Assembly: GCA_964383905.1 (NCBI GenBank)
Contig: CAYLJO010000015.1
Span: 1 to 48,905 of the forward strand
DNA from: CAYLJO01 sp964383905
GTDB lineage: Bacteria > Acidobacteriota > Blastocatellia > Pyrinomonadales > Pyrinomonadaceae
DNA: 48,905 nt
Direction of reading: 5' to 3'
A model generated the notes under the pieces. The model ran no database searches and had not been told where the DNA came from. It was given only the letters and a program-made list of their open reading frames with translations. Below, piece by piece: positions 9,678-18,465 of this stretch (positions are counted from its first letter, which is position 1; every line of letters begins with the position of its first letter). A program made the position numbers and the translations under genes.

Positions 9678-10568
9678 ATGAGAAAAGCATTAATAGCCCT
9701 TCTATGCATGGGAACGGGTCTGCTGACTTCCGGCGCGTCGGTCTCGTCGCGTGGGTGGGCCACGGTAAATAGTAGTGGGACGGCGCAGAGGGTAGCTCCC
9801 GAGCCGGCCGTCGTCCCCGTAGAGTGGTTTGATGTCAAAGTGCTGGTTGATGGCAGACCTTTGGAAGAGTATGCCGCGCGCGGCAAGCGGTACGTAGAAG
9901 CGTTGGAAGGGGCGGAGTACGAACTGCGTATTAGGAATCCGTTGGGGGAACGTGTGGCGGTGGCGCTCTCGGTGGACGGATTAAATACGATTGATGCGCG
10001 CCGCACAACGGCGACGAACGCGAGCAAATGGGTGATCGATCCCTACCAGACGATTACCATCAGCGGCTGGCAGATGAATTCGGAGCGGGCGCGCCACTTT
10101 TACTTTACCACTGAACGAGATTCTTACGGTGCAAAGCTGGGGCAAACGGCTAATCTCGGCATGATTTCGGCGGTCTTCTTCCGCGAGCGGCGACCCGTCG
10201 CGATAGTGGCGCCGCCGCAACCACGTCCCACCGTGCGTGACGCCGAGCCTGGTAGAGACAGGCGCGCGCCGGAAAGCGCGCAAGGTTCTGCCCGCGCCGG
10301 TGTACAACCGAATAGGGCGGAGATTTACCCCCCGCCCGATGACGAGTCTGCGGCGACAGGCATCGGCCGCTCCGTCCACCACGATGTGCAGTGGGTGAAC
10401 ATTGACCTTTACCCGCATCCCGTCGCCGAAGTGCAGATCCGCTACGAGTATCGTGCGTCACTCGTCCGCCTCGGCATCCTGCCGCGCCCCTACCCCCGCC
10501 CCGACGCGCTGCGCCGGCGCGAGAGCGCTACCGGTTTTGAAGACCGCCGGTACTGCCCAGAACCCTGA
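9678..10568 (+). CDS. Secreted hypothetical protein, 296 residues
   Basis: ATG 9678 is chosen because AAAAGGAGAG lies upstream and the product then begins with a signal peptide (RKALIALLCMGTGLLTSGASV). The mature part starts with a beta-rich domain of about 140 residues (VLVDGRPLEEYAARGKRYVE, VALSVDGLNTIDAR, WVIDPYQTITISGW, HFYFTTERDSYGAKLG, GMISAVFF). I have seen this shape in conserved proteins of unknown function in several phyla. A disordered Pro/Arg-rich linker and a short C-terminal segment follow (VQWVNIDLYPHPVAEVQIRYEYRASLVRLG). It is convergent with the lytic transglycosylase gene. Confidence 0.75.
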   Translation: MRKALIALLCMGTGLLTSGASVSSRGWATVNSSGTAQRVAPEPAVVPVEWFDVKVLVDGRPLEEYAARGKRYVEALEGAEYELRIRNPLGERVAVALSVDGLNTIDARRTTATNASKWVIDPYQTITISGWQMNSERARHFYFTTERDSYGAKLGQTANLGMISAVFFRERRPVAIVAPPQPRPTVRDAEPGRDRRAPESAQGSARAGVQPNRAEIYPPPDDESAATGIGRSVHHDVQWVNIDLYPHPVAEVQIRYEYRASLVRLGILPRPYPRPDALRRRESATGFEDRRYCPEP

Positions 10569-10654
10569 AGAAGGCAAAAGGAAAAAGTGTGGACAAGAGA
10601 TAAATTTATTTAAGGTAGTCTCCGCCTGACTTTTTTCCTTTTACATTTTTACTT

Positions 10655-12115
10655 TTACCGCGGACGTAAGTCTGCCGTGTAAAGCTGGCGGTAAGCGCGG
10701 TAGTTGGTCATCACTTTGCTGACATAAGCCTTGGTTTCAGCAAATCCGATTTCGGCGGTGAACACGCCCGGGTCACGCTGGCCGGCGCGTTTGACCCAAC
10801 GCGCGACGTTATCTTCACCCCCGTTGTAAGATGCAGCGACGGCTTCTGGTAGATCGGGAAAAAGGCGCGCCAGCTCCCCGATGTATTCGCTCCCGATCAG
10901 GATAGAAGTATCCGGTCGGTAGAGGTCGTCTTCGGTTAATCGGTTAAAACCGATGCGTGTCGCATATTTCGTGGCCGTGTCAATGGTCAACTGCAAAAGT
11001 CCACGCGCGGCCGCCGGAGATTTTGCGTACGGATGAAAACGGCTCTCCTGTCGCATGATGGCTAACAGAAGGCGTGGATCAAGCTGACGAGGGGCGGCTG
11101 CGCGCAGGATTGCCTCACGATAAGGAACCGGATAAAGACCGGCTGAAGCTGCTATCTCGGCCTCTGCGCGATTGAGCCGCGCCGTCACCGCCGTCCGCGT
11201 GGCGGCGCTGCTCATGGCCACTAAGCGCGCAGTGGCAAGCGATCCGTAATAGGAATCCGGGCCGTCCGGGATCGCAAGGTAAGAATTGATCGCTTCATCT
11301 TGACGCCCGGCACGTTCCAGACTGTATGCTCTCAGGTAAGCCACTTCCGCGGGGGTCGTGAGCACGCCACTTTGAAAGAATTTGCCGCGTAGCTCGTCAG
11401 CCGTCTGTACTGCATGTGACCAGTCTGCGCCGGCCACATCCAGCCGCAGACGCGCGAAGAGAGCATTTGTGTCCGTCGCCGTCCCCTTGAATTTCTCTCG
11501 CGTGCGAGTAATCCAGTCGGTAGCTTCCAGCGGCCTCCCGGCTTCGCGCAGGCCATCAATCACGTTCAGGTACGCGGTATCGATGCGCTCGCCGAAAGGA
11601 TACCGCTCGATATACTCACGATAGCGTGCGACCGCATCGGACGCGCGCCCGATGCGCAGAAGCGCCGCGGCGGAAAAGTTCAGCCCTTCGCGTCCGTCTT
11701 TCGTCTGCGCGTAGTCGCGCGCGACCCGCTCAAAAAAGGCGAAGGATTCCACGTAGCGTCGCTCCTGAAAATATGAGCGACCGGTGCCGAAGAGGGCGGC
11801 CGGAACATTCGGATCATGAGGGTACTCCTGGAGAAGCGCCTGCCAATGTTGGCGAGCTTCTGCAAAGGCGCGGTTAGTCATGTAGATGCTGGCGCGACGC
11901 ATGCGCTCGGCCGCGCTTAAGTGAGCCATCCTGCCGTCCGCGCCGCGGCTGGCGCTGTCGAGCCGCCGCACCACTGACAGCGAATCATCCCGGCCCTGCG
12001 GTGCCGGCGGGATGGGTGCGACGGCTCCCGCCCTTGAGCTCTGAGCTGTCGGTGGGGCGAAGGGTAATGCGAAGTTTAAGGCACAGATGAGAACGAGGGA
12101 AATGAACAAATTCAT
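10655..12115 (-). CDS. Lytic transglycosylase, Slt70-like, with TPR-type superhelix
   Basis: It cleaves peptidoglycan glycan strands to 1,6-anhydromuropeptides in the periplasm. ATG 12115 is preferred over GTG 12121 because the AGGGG site is then correctly spaced. A signal peptide is followed by a large helical-repeat region (about residues 60-330; ALFGTGRSYFQERRYVESFAFFERVARDY and similar). The C-terminal SLT domain includes the catalytic Glu in IMRQESRFHPYAKSPAAARG, then LLQLTIDTA, the ILIGSEYIGELAR helix and AASYNGGEDNVARWV. Domain order matches soluble lytic transglycosylase Slt. It stands alone; upstream (12116-12453) I see no gene, only unremarkable sequence. Confidence 0.92.
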   Translation of the reverse strand: MNLFISLVLICALNFALPFAPPTAQSSRAGAVAPIPPAPQGRDDSLSVVRRLDSASRGADGRMAHLSAAERMRRASIYMTNRAFAEARQHWQALLQEYPHDPNVPAALFGTGRSYFQERRYVESFAFFERVARDYAQTKDGREGLNFSAAALLRIGRASDAVARYREYIERYPFGERIDTAYLNVIDGLREAGRPLEATDWITRTREKFKGTATDTNALFARLRLDVAGADWSHAVQTADELRGKFFQSGVLTTPAEVAYLRAYSLERAGRQDEAINSYLAIPDGPDSYYGSLATARLVAMSSAATRTAVTARLNRAEAEIAASAGLYPVPYREAILRAAAPRQLDPRLLLAIMRQESRFHPYAKSPAAARGLLQLTIDTATKYATRIGFNRLTEDDLYRPDTSILIGSEYIGELARLFPDLPEAVAASYNGGEDNVARWVKRAGQRDPGVFTAEIGFAETKAYVSKVMTNYRAYRQLYTADLRPR

Positions 12116-12453
12116 CAACACGCCCCTATATCTAATATCCGGTGGGAGAGCAAATCTTTTTTAGGCCGTTTGATTGCTGCGCGGGGTGTCCAACCGATAG
12201 CCGGCCTTGCAGCCTCCCCTTCAGACGCTGACCGGATTCGCCTCGTTGTCTCTGAGTCGCATTTTACGATGTGGCGCAACTTTCGCAGAGAGATCGAAAG
12301 CTTGCCCGCGCCTCGAAGATAGCCAACAAAAGCGCCCGGCAATGTTTCAAGCAAAATTAATGAGAGGGTGCGCCTCGACAGAATCTCATCTCAGGGACAC
12401 CCTCCCAAAAATTTACAACGCGTTAATCGCGGGCCGGTGAAAATCGATGTTTC

Positions 12454-12627
12454 TCAACGACCGGCCGCCACGGTTGCGCCTCTGGCGCAATCGGAATGCC
12501 CACAGTTGCAAGTAATCTCTGCCGTATCGCCGGCGCCTTCGCAGCTTGGACTGCAATAGTCGCTGTCCTTCGAGCGCGGGCAATTACAACCCGGATGGGC
12601 ACATCTCTTATCTTTGTCGTCAGCCAT
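12454..12627 (-). CDS. Prokaryotic metallothionein-like small Cys-rich protein
   Basis: 57 residues from ATG 12627, which follows a strong GAAGGAGGAACAACT leader. It contains eight cysteines and two histidines in the arrangement C-A-H-P-G-C-N-C, Y-C-S-P-S-C, then T-C-N-C-G-H-S-D-C. This matches the bacterial metallothionein family (SmtA/BmtA type: CxxxCxC, YCSxxC, CxCxHxxC), which binds zinc, cadmium or copper through thiolate clusters with His ligands. The usual ninth Cys and third His are not all present. It lies 109 bases downstream of the OsmC-type gene on the same strand. Family call is by motif spacing. Confidence 0.75.
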   Translation of the reverse strand: MADDKDKRCAHPGCNCPRSKDSDYCSPSCEGAGDTAEITCNCGHSDCARGATVAAGR

Positions 12628-12736
12628 AGTTGTTCCTCCTTCAACTTTAAATGTCCGTCTCTCCACTTCATTCTACCAGCCTACGCGCCAAAGCACGCAG
12701 GAATTTTTTCACCGGATGCTTCGGGCGGCGGGCACG

Positions 12737-13183
12737 CTATTGATGCTGCTCGTCATCATCGTCTTCTTCGATTATTTGGTAGCTCAACACAATCTCAGCC
12801 GCCGGTCTGAGTGTCGCGGCGACGCTGCAATATTTAGTCTCCGAGAGTTCGATGGCCTGCGCCACATCTTTCTCCGAGAGCTTCCGGCCCCGCAGGACGT
12901 GGCGGACTTCCATGCGCTTGAAGCTGCGTGGATGTTCCGTGCGGCGCTCGCCCAGCACTTCCACGTGGTAGTCCGTTACCCGCGCCCGCTTCTTACGAAG
13001 GATGCTAATGACGTCAACGGCCGTGCAGCCCCCGAGCGCGATCAGTAGTAACTCTACCGGCGTCGCGGCACTGGCGCGTTCATGGTCTGTCTCAAGCACC
13101 TGCGCGTGACCGCTCGGCGTAATACCGATGAACAGACCGTCCCCGGCGAAGCGCACGACTGCCTTTGCCTCTTCTCGATTCAT
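12737..13183 (-). CDS. OsmC family protein (peroxiredoxin-like)
   Basis: 148 residues from ATG 13183, preceded by AAGGAAGGAAC. OsmC/Ohr proteins reduce organic hydroperoxides with two cysteines. Both are present: Cys53 in LIALGGCTAVDV and Cys119 in ETKYCSVAATL. The arrangement fits the OsmC/YhfA group rather than Ohr (SISYRRK-like strand replaced by DYHVEVLGERRTEHPRSF). The C-terminus is an unusual acidic tail (EEDDDDEQHQ). It is probably co-transcribed with the metallothionein-like gene downstream, which fits a combined redox and metal stress role. Confidence 0.88.
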   Translation of the reverse strand: MNREEAKAVVRFAGDGLFIGITPSGHAQVLETDHERASAATPVELLLIALGGCTAVDVISILRKKRARVTDYHVEVLGERRTEHPRSFKRMEVRHVLRGRKLSEKDVAQAIELSETKYCSVAATLRPAAEIVLSYQIIEEDDDDEQHQ

Positions 13184-13638
13184 GTTGTTCCTTCCTTCTG
13201 GCATGCCTTGCAGATAACAGACTACTTCCGGCCCGAGAGGGTTTGCCCGGATCATATCACGATGACCCGGTGAAAAGCAGTGAATGAGCATTCGTATCGC
13301 GCCTATATCAGGATGGTGCCACCAAAGCCGGAAACCCGATCACAATTATGGGCTGAGAGGATCATTGAGCGGCAACCCAACCAGCGTTTAAGGAATCACA
13401 AGGTCAGGATTGCCTCTGCGAGAGCGGGTGGCTTAATATATTGAAAACCCCGCTTCCCCAATGGCTTGCGATTGGCGAGCCCACCCGGTTTTGGTTGCCT
13501 CGCGGAGCACATCACCATGTTTCTCTCCCTCTTCTAATATCAGTCCGGCGGGTGGCGCTTGAATGCACCGGCACGATGACACCCGTATGCTTTAGGAAAG
13601 TATCAACGAGAAGATGGCAAACTTTGGAGGGGAAAGAA
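13184..13638. other. Intergenic region, 455 bases, no confident gene
   Basis: This is the divergent region between the OsmC-type gene and the secreted glycine-zipper protein. A short plus-strand reading near 13321-13442 (PPKPETRSQLWAERIIERQP...) faintly resembles the start of transposase accessory proteins, but it has no start signal or motif and I do not call it. The plus-strand frame is open from TTG 13441, but the better start for the downstream gene is 13639. Confidence 0.35.
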
Positions 13639-15195
13639 ATGATTAAACGAACGAGGCACCTAGTTTCACTGGTGCTATTGGTCGCGCTTGTCAGTATGGG
13701 CATGACCGCCCAGGCACAACGGCGCCCGCGCCGCAGCAGCCAGGCGTCTGTTCGGTCTCTCATCAACCGTATTGAGGATCACACGGACGTCTTCCGCAAT
13801 AGTGTGAGCGCGGCCGCTGCGCAGACCGGTATGGATAGCACCGGTGCGGATAACGATATTAATTTGCTCGTCAGCGATTTTACGGACGCCGTGCGTCGCC
13901 TGCACGAACGTTACGACAGGCGGGAGGCGACGACAGCCGACGTGCAGGAGATTCTTAATCGCGCATCGCTCATCGACAATTTCATGGCGCGCAACCGGTT
14001 GAATGCCGGTGCCCAGCGTGACTGGTCTAACCTGCGACTGGATTTGAACCAACTGGCGCGCGCTTACAACACCTCCTGGTCTCCATCCTCGCCGGCCTAC
14101 CCGCCTTACGGTCAGGGCAACGCCGGCCAGGTCGGTTACGGAACGAACCGCCTGACCGGGACCTATCGTCTCGATACGTCGCGCAGCGATGATCCGCGTG
14201 AAGCGGCTGACCGCGCGACGCGCAACCTTCCCGACACCAGTAGACAAAGCGCATTAGACGCGCTCACGGCCCGCCTTGAGGCGCCGGATATGATCGCCAT
14301 CGATCAACGCGGGCGCGAGGTGACCATCGCCTCTACGCGCGCCCCCCGGATCAGGTTCGTGGCCGACGGAACCGAGAGGACGGAGCAGGCGGCCGACGGC
14401 CACACGGCGCGCGTTCGTGCCACGCTCTCCAACGATCAGCTGGTGGTCAGCTCTACGGGCGATCGAGACAGCGATTTTTCGGTAACCTTTGAGCCTCTGG
14501 ACAACGGCCGCCGGTTGCGCATCACACGCCGCATTTCTGACATCAACCTTGACCGGCCTGTCGTCGTCCAGAGCATCTACGAAAAGAGCTCGGACACCGC
14601 CCAGTTCGATATCTATAACGGCGGTGCGGGCTACCCGAACAATCCTAACGCAGGCCCGACAAACGGTGATTTCATCATCCCCAATGATACAACGGTGGTG
14701 GCCGTGTTGAATGACAACCTGTCAACGTCACGGGCGCGTGAAGGCGACCGCTTTACCCTGACAGTGCAGCAGCCTTCGCAGTATGACGGGGCGGTCATTG
14801 AAGGCCACGTCACCCAGGTTCAGCGCAGTGGGCGCGTCTCAGGGCGTTCGACCATGACGCTCAACTTCGATAGCATACGCCTTCGTGATGGCGGGACATA
14901 CCGCTTCGCCGGGACCCTGGACACTATCAGAACACCGGGCGGTGATACGGTGCGTGTCGATAACGAGGGCACGGTGCGAGACCGTAGCCAGACGACCAAG
15001 ACGGCGGAACGAGCCGGCATCGGGACGGCCGTGGGCGCGATCATCGGCGCGATCGCCGGGGGGGGCAAAGGCGCTGCCATCGGCGCGATTATTGGCGCAG
15101 GCGGCGGCGCAGGCTCCGTCTATGTTCAGGGCCGGGATGATCTTGATCTGCCAAGCGGTACGCAGGTAACGATCCGCGCGAGCGCGCCCAGATAA
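13639..15195 (+). CDS. Secreted protein with C-terminal glycine-zipper segment
   Basis: 518 residues from ATG 13639; GGAGGGGAAAGAA lies directly upstream and a signal peptide follows (HLVSLVLLVALVSMGMTAQAQ). The N-terminal third is helical (SLINRIEDHTDVFRNSV...), followed by a TGTYRLDTSRSDDPREAADRAT segment and beta-rich domains with an 'FIIPNDTTVVAVLNDNLSTSRAREGDRFTL' type strand set. Near the end is a glycine-zipper stretch (IGTAVGAIIGAIAGGGKGAAI and further G-rich turns), common in outer-membrane-associated proteins. Function is unknown. A strong terminator follows at 15230. Confidence 0.8.
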   Translation: MIKRTRHLVSLVLLVALVSMGMTAQAQRRPRRSSQASVRSLINRIEDHTDVFRNSVSAAAAQTGMDSTGADNDINLLVSDFTDAVRRLHERYDRREATTADVQEILNRASLIDNFMARNRLNAGAQRDWSNLRLDLNQLARAYNTSWSPSSPAYPPYGQGNAGQVGYGTNRLTGTYRLDTSRSDDPREAADRATRNLPDTSRQSALDALTARLEAPDMIAIDQRGREVTIASTRAPRIRFVADGTERTEQAADGHTARVRATLSNDQLVVSSTGDRDSDFSVTFEPLDNGRRLRITRRISDINLDRPVVVQSIYEKSSDTAQFDIYNGGAGYPNNPNAGPTNGDFIIPNDTTVVAVLNDNLSTSRAREGDRFTLTVQQPSQYDGAVIEGHVTQVQRSGRVSGRSTMTLNFDSIRLRDGGTYRFAGTLDTIRTPGGDTVRVDNEGTVRDRSQTTKTAERAGIGTAVGAIIGAIAGGGKGAAIGAIIGAGGGAGSVYVQGRDDLDLPSGTQVTIRASAPR

Positions 15196-15229
15196 TATAT
15201 TGGGCCGGTTCCGCCTTCATGCTAAGCCC

Positions 15230-15295
15230 GGCGGCCGAAAAGGGTGGGCGTGGTTGCTTTCGAGCCTACCCTTTTCGGCCGCCGCTTTTCTTTTG
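15230..15295 (+). terminator. Strong intrinsic terminator
   Basis: A 20-base stem (15230-15249 with 15264-15283, one G-U pair: GGCGGCCGAAAAGGGTGGGC against GCCTACCCTTTTCGGCCGCC) with a 14-base loop, followed by GCTTTTCTTTT. It ends the transcript of the glycine-zipper protein gene 35 bases after its stop. Confidence 0.88.
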
Positions 15296-15485
15296 ACGAT
15301 GAGATGATGGCGGTGTGTCCGAAAGGCCCGGCGGACGTCTTCCTCTCGGGCCCTCTCTCCGGCCCTGCGCTGCCTCCGTGATGAGACTTTTTGCTCCCGC
15401 TTATTTGAGAAGCCGCGATAGGTTAACCGGGCCCACCGGCGGCGCGCCTGAGTCCTCGGTCGCATGGCTAGCAAATGATATGATA

Positions 15486-15585
15486 NNNNNNNNNNNNNNN
15501 NNNNNNNNNNNNNNNNNNNNNNNNNNNNNNNNNNNNNNNNNNNNNNNNNNNNNNNNNNNNNNNNNNNNNNNNNNNNNNNNNNNNN
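15486..15585. other. Assembly gap (100 N) inside a TGATA-type microsatellite
   Basis: The run is exactly 100 N, the usual placeholder for a gap of unknown size. Left flank ends GATATGATA, right flank begins TATGATATGATC; both are pieces of a five-base TGATA repeat, so the gap probably hides a short tandem repeat. The surrounding 15296-15743 has no gene I can support. Confidence 0.85.
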
Positions 15586-15743
15586 TATGATATGATCAAC
15601 CTCACTTCTCTGTGGGTTATCCTCGCCGGAAAATGAATTTTCCGCGGGACGCATGATCCCAATGCAGGCTTGTGGGAGCCCGTTTCGCCTGCACACAAAA
15701 GGTGGGTTCTTTATCTTCAGAGGTTGATATTGGAGGGGATCAA

Positions 15744-16136
15744 ATGGCTTCACTGTTGGTGGTTGACGACGACGAAACCATCCGTGACACACTATATGAT
15801 CTGTTTTCAGAGGAGCACCGCTGTCATACCGCGGATACTGCGGAAAAGGCCATTGAGTGGTTAGATACTGAGTTTTACGACGTCATACTGACGGATATTT
15901 CGATGCCCGGCTTGAGCGGGCTGGAACTTCTGGGCTACGTCAGGCAGCGCCACCCCGAAACCCCCGTTATTATAATCTCCGGTATCGGCGATAAAGAGCA
16001 CGCTGAAGGGATGATCAGGCTGGGAGCGTTCGATTACCTGTTGAAGCCTTTTCGACTGGAGGATGTCGAGGCGAGCGTCAAACGGGCGCTAGCGCACCAC
16101 GCTGAGTTAATGGAGGCGCGCCGCAAACGACCCTAG
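15744..16136 (+). CDS. Single-domain response regulator (receiver only)
   Basis: 130 residues; ATG 15744 follows TGGAGGGGATCAA. The protein is a bare receiver domain: acidic pair in VVDDDE (residues 7-11), phospho-acceptor Asp51 in ILTDISMPGLSG, conserved Ser/Thr in IIISGIG and Lys101 in LLKPF. No output domain follows, only a short basic tail. Such proteins act as phosphorelay intermediates or bind partner proteins. The hybrid kinase gene lies convergently 53 bases beyond its stop, and its own receiver shares the TDIxMPGxSG block, so a relay between the two is plausible. Confidence 0.92.
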   Translation: MASLLVVDDDETIRDTLYDLFSEEHRCHTADTAEKAIEWLDTEFYDVILTDISMPGLSGLELLGYVRQRHPETPVIIISGIGDKEHAEGMIRLGAFDYLLKPFRLEDVEASVKRALAHHAELMEARRKRP

Positions 16137-16189
16137 CTCTTAAGGAAGTCTCCACAGAACTATTTCTAGGCGCGGGCGCGGTGGGGGCA

Positions 16190-18157
16190 TCAAGCCGCCA
16201 CGATTAATGTGGTGTCTTTACTATTCTCGTTCTGCCGGCGGAAAACTTCGCGCGCGAGCTCGGCGATGCGGTTGGCGCTAAAGGGCTTGGTCACAATCCA
16301 GTCCACCTGCGCCTCTCTTTGCTCGTTCGAGCCGACAGCTTCGCCCCAGCCCGTGATGACGGCCAGCGGCAGGCTCCGGTTGCGCTCGCGAATGGCGTGG
16401 GCCAATTCCCACCCGCTCATGCCGGGCATACCGATGTCTGTGAAGACGGCGTCGAAGCTCCCGGCATCAAACATCGAGAGGGCCTCGTGCCCTTCTTCTG
16501 CGAGCGCCACGTCGCATCCTTCGGTGATGAGAATATCGCCTAGCAACTCGCGCACTTCTTTCTCGTCGTCAACCACCAGTATGTTTGTTCTATTTGTTCG
16601 TGGAAGGGCCGGTACAGTAGCGACCGGCTCCGGATGAGAAGAGGGGGCGGGCGAAGCTACTTCGACCGTGGGCAGAGCGTGGGCGGCTTGGTCGGCGATC
16701 GGCAGCCTGATCCGAAAGATTGTGCCACGCCCGATCTCCGATTCCACCTCGACCGTCCCTTCGTGGCGCCGGATGATCCCATAGCTGACCGCCAGGCCCA
16801 ATCCCAGCCCAGCTTTGCCCTTGGTCGTAAAAAACGGATCGAAGATGCGCGAGCGCACCTCGGCGCTCATTCCCGTGCCCGTGTCACCGACAGAAATGAT
16901 CACCGAGCCATGCGCTTCTTCTGCCGAGAGCGTCAAGACCCCGCCGGAAGGCATCGCGTCCACCGCATTGAAAACCATGTTGACGAGTACTTCACGCAAC
17001 TCCGAGTCGTCACCCATGACGAGCGCTTTCGAGCGAACCTGCAATGACAACGAGATGTGCACGTTGTTGGCTTCGGCGCGGTCCTTCCAGCGTGGGCGGG
17101 TGATCTCGCCGACATCCGCGAGGAGTTGATCGACCCCGACGGGCGCGAAGTCGTGATCCCGGCGCTGGCGTGCGAAGTCCTGAATACGCTTGACTGTTTT
17201 CGCGCCGTCTTCGGCCGCCTTGATGATGACCTGAAGGCCGCGTTTGATCTTTTCCGGGTCGTTGGTGCGGAGCAGGAGTTGCGCGCGGCCGAGGATGCCC
17301 GCCAGGGTGTTGTTGAAATCGTGCGCGACACCGGAAGCGAGCTCGCCGAGCGCCGAGAGCTTCTCCAGTTGGGAAAACTGTTGGCGGATGCGCTCCTGTT
17401 CGGCGATATAATGGTTGAGCTCTTCGACGTGACGTTGGGCCTGTTCGGCCTGGGTGGCCACCGATTCAACGTTTTTCAGGTAGGTCTGGTAGGTGAAAAA
17501 CAGGATCGCGATGATCGGAGTCGTGACAATTGTCGCGTAGAAGCCGACCTCGCCAAAGAGTTTGGCGATGACGCCCGCGACAATGGCGCCGACGAAATAG
17601 GTGATCGATGTCCACAAATAATATTTACGCCACGTCTGCCAGATCGAGCGATTATTCTTAAGCGCCGCCGCGATCGCAACAATCCCGGAATTACTGACGT
17701 ATTGTACGAAGGCCATCACCCACAGCGCGTCGACAAAGAGGGTGAAAACTTCGGTGTGTCGCACACCGCGGATAGGTCCGAAGCAATACCTGAGAACCCA
17801 GACGGTGAGGAATGTCGAACAGGCCGCCGCGCCCGAGTTGAACAGGATCGTACTCTTTCTCTTACTAAAGTGCAGTGACGTACAGAGGGCTTCGATGGCT
17901 GCCAGTAGGATCGCCGCCTCGCCGCCATACAGCAGCAGTGTCAGAAAGATGAATGTGTCGGAGACAGAGATTTTTGACCCGAAGCGAGGGATTGTAATGG
18001 TCAGACGCGTGGTGACAGCGGTCGTGACAAAAGCCAGTATCAGGAAACGTAAATCTAGTTGGTAAGTCGGTAGGTAGCGCGCGGAAAAAAGGCAGGCCGC
18101 GACGCCGATCCCGATCACTGACCACATGTATGGTTGGGCGAAGCGCTGTCTCTTCAT
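16190..18157 (-). CDS. Membrane hybrid sensor histidine kinase with C-terminal receiver
   Basis: 655 residues. Residues about 10-225 contain about seven to eight hydrophobic segments of a MASE-like sensor; there is no periplasmic domain, so it probably senses membrane state or a lipophilic signal. A coiled linker leads to the dimerisation domain with the phospho-acceptor His279 in SGVAHDFNNTLAG. The ATPase domain has N box VNMVFNAVDAMPSGG, G1 VGDTGTGM and G2 GKAGLGLGLAVSYG. An Ala/Pro linker and a receiver follow (VVDDEKEV, Asp574 in FTDIGMPGMSG, Lys624). The HDFNN signature is typical of hybrid kinases that dephosphorylate or phosphorylate stand-alone receivers. It converges with the receiver gene at 15744-16136. 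Confidence 0.93.
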   Translation of the reverse strand: MKRQRFAQPYMWSVIGIGVAACLFSARYLPTYQLDLRFLILAFVTTAVTTRLTITIPRFGSKISVSDTFIFLTLLLYGGEAAILLAAIEALCTSLHFSKRKSTILFNSGAAACSTFLTVWVLRYCFGPIRGVRHTEVFTLFVDALWVMAFVQYVSNSGIVAIAAALKNNRSIWQTWRKYYLWTSITYFVGAIVAGVIAKLFGEVGFYATIVTTPIIAILFFTYQTYLKNVESVATQAEQAQRHVEELNHYIAEQERIRQQFSQLEKLSALGELASGVAHDFNNTLAGILGRAQLLLRTNDPEKIKRGLQVIIKAAEDGAKTVKRIQDFARQRRDHDFAPVGVDQLLADVGEITRPRWKDRAEANNVHISLSLQVRSKALVMGDDSELREVLVNMVFNAVDAMPSGGVLTLSAEEAHGSVIISVGDTGTGMSAEVRSRIFDPFFTTKGKAGLGLGLAVSYGIIRRHEGTVEVESEIGRGTIFRIRLPIADQAAHALPTVEVASPAPSSHPEPVATVPALPRTNRTNILVVDDEKEVRELLGDILITEGCDVALAEEGHEALSMFDAGSFDAVFTDIGMPGMSGWELAHAIRERNRSLPLAVITGWGEAVGSNEQREAQVDWIVTKPFSANRIAELAREVFRRQNENSKDTTLIVAA

Positions 18158-18352
18158 GCCTTGCGGGTTGTCGTCGAGGTGCGTTTAAGTGGGGCTATCT
18201 AAAGGGATCTAATCAGAGAGCCAGGCGGTTGTCGCGCGAGATACACAACTGGCACTCATCAACCAGCAGCAAGCATTGTGCCGCAGATCCTGACCATCAG
18301 CAGCCACATATTCTAAGAATTAGAGGATAAACATGACCCGGGGTGACAGAAA

Positions 18353-18414
18353 TTTGACCGGATCGGTCGGATTGAGAGGTGGACAAGTCAAATTGAATGA
18401 ATGGTCCGGTCAAA
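18353..18414. promoter_or_regulatory. Inverted repeat upstream of the AlkZ-related gene (possible operator)
   Basis: A perfect 10-base inverted repeat: TTTGACCGGA at 18353-18362 and TCCGGTCAAA at 18405-18414, 42 bases apart. The left arm also overlaps a smaller dyad GACC-GGATC-GGTC. It sits 52 bases before the ATG at 18466, in the 308-base region between divergent genes. It could be a binding site for a dimeric regulator. Confidence 0.4.
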
Positions 18415-18465
18415 CTATGATAGCGCTGTGGATCTCGCGCTGGCTGAGCGCCGGATAGCAAAGTT

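Noticed and set aside
12115..12354. 79-codon minus-strand open frame upstream of the lytic transglycosylase
   Set aside because: No ribosome site, no domain, atypical composition.
13321..13442. Possible transposase fragment (SQLWAERIIERQ reading)
   Set aside because: Too short, no start signal, no catalytic motif or inverted repeats.
15315..15480. Short plus-strand frame ending in the N gap
   Set aside because: No ribosome site; sequence is Arg/Pro/Leu-rich GC noise and runs into unknown bases.
17057..17878. Long plus-strand open frame of 273 codons
   Set aside because: It lies antisense inside the histidine kinase gene, whose domains and motifs are unambiguous; the composition is that of a reverse-strand shadow.
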